From assembly GCA_016722295.1 (NCBI GenBank), contig JADKGL010000035.1:7449-71448 (forward strand): a DNA stretch of 64,000 nucleotides, written 5' to 3'. The notes below the pieces were generated by a model, which worked only from the letters and a program-made list of their open reading frames with translations, did no database searches and was not told where the DNA came from. Source of the DNA: Saprospiraceae bacterium (GTDB taxonomy: Bacteria; Bacteroidota; Bacteroidia; Chitinophagales; Saprospiraceae). Below, piece after piece: positions 63,487 through 64,000 of the stretch. The stretch's first letter is position 1; every line of letters starts with the position of its first letter. The position numbers and the translations under genes are program-made.

Positions 63487-64000
63487 ATGGTAACAATTAG
63501 ACCAGAAGAAATATCAGCAATTCTGAAGCAACAAATTTCAGGAGTTAATACAGCTGCGGAACTCGAAGAGGTAGGACGAGTATTACAAGTAGGAGACGGT
63601 ATCGCTCGTGTTTATGGTTTGGCAAATGCTCAAGCGGGTGAGCTAGTCGAGTTTGAAACAGGAGTACAGGCAATCGTTTTGAATCTTGAAGAGGATAACG
63701 TCGGAGTGGTTCTCATGGGTTCTGGAAGCGGTATTCGTGAAGGTTCAAAAGTGCGAAGAACAAATAAAATTGCATCTATCGAAGTCGGTGAAGGTTTCGT
63801 AGGTCGTGTGGTGAACCCATTAGGTGTGCCTATCGATGGTAAAGGACCTATCACTGGTGTTAAATATGAAATGCCTCTTGAGCGCAAAGCACCTGGAGTT
63901 ATCTATCGTCAGCCAGTTAATGAGCCATTGCAAACAGGTATCAAGGCGATTGACTCAATGATCCCCATCGGAAGAGGACAGAGAGTTGATCATTGGTGAC
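63487..64000 (+). CDS. atpA: F1Fo ATP synthase subunit alpha, partial at window edge and apparently frameshifted
   Basis: The N-terminal beta-barrel and the start of the nucleotide-binding domain are present (EEISAILKQQISG, VGDGIARVYGL, LERKAPGVIYRQPVNEPLQTGIKAIDSMIPIGRGQR). After GRGQR the frame reads VDHW and stops at 63997. The family expects RELIIGDRQTGKT, and the bases AGTTGATCATTGGTGAC do encode ELIIGD in another frame, so two bases (GA of a GAGAGAG run near 63981-63985) are missing. The gene continues beyond the window. Confidence 0.9.

Overview
The window looks like a chromosomal contig of a Bacteroidota bacterium, most likely a Saprospiraceae-type member. Supporting signs are the low G+C, many outer-membrane or secreted proteins with C-terminal sorting tails of the type IX secretion system (T9SS), a PorZ-like protein, the Bacteroidota OstA-like protein, BatE-like and DUF4293/DUF3078 families, long AtpB with a His-rich periplasmic N-terminus, and promoters of the Bacteroidota form TTTG-N19-21-TAnnTTTG. 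Taxonomy is inferred from gene content only.

Layout. 1-3.6 kb is accessory DNA: an overlapping three-gene operon (small membrane protein, pentapeptide-repeat protein with a TIR-like C-terminus, protein with an EF-Tu domain-2-like region) followed by a decayed gene. 3.7-14.2 kb is housekeeping and envelope: uvrB, porZ, a T9SS-tailed intradiol dioxygenase, an ostA-batE-thioredoxin/MsrA operon, DUF4293 and rpsT. 14.2-25.2 kb holds a sensor kinase, an NfeD/flotillin pair, two large secreted proteins, a probable small RNA, tRNA-Leu(GAG) and a lipoprotein. 25.2-41.9 kb holds a hybrid histidine kinase split by a frameshift, DUF3089 hydrolase, rlmN, a LytTR regulator, a DNA glycosylase converging on a Dna2-like nuclease-helicase, OmpA lipoprotein, flippase, M42 peptidase, pterin dehydratase and methionine aminotransferase.

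41.9-53.8 kb carries a PKD/T9SS protein flanked by intergenic repeats, an OPT transporter, a CotH-type secreted protein, a sigma factor-82 aa protein-MscS-DUF3078 operon, an M28 peptidase and hpt. 53.8-58.7 kb is a second accessory island: VapBC-like toxin-antitoxin, a DUF4143 ATPase, two remnants of the same Rpn-type nuclease gene, and between them a tandemly duplicated, diverged two-gene module of unknown function with a conserved 19-nt overlap. 58.9-64 kb holds a MuiA-like protein and the F-type ATP synthase operon atpB-E-F-H-A, whose last gene runs off the window and carries an apparent 2-nt deletion.

The most interesting items are the TIR-like/pentapeptide operon at 66-2375 (candidate defence system), the duplicated module at 56.4-58.0 kb, the candidate RNA at 23263-23440 with its own promoter and terminator, the frameshift exactly before the H-box of the hybrid kinase, and the strong hairpin between atpE and atpF. 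No CRISPR array, rRNA operon or complete insertion sequence was seen.
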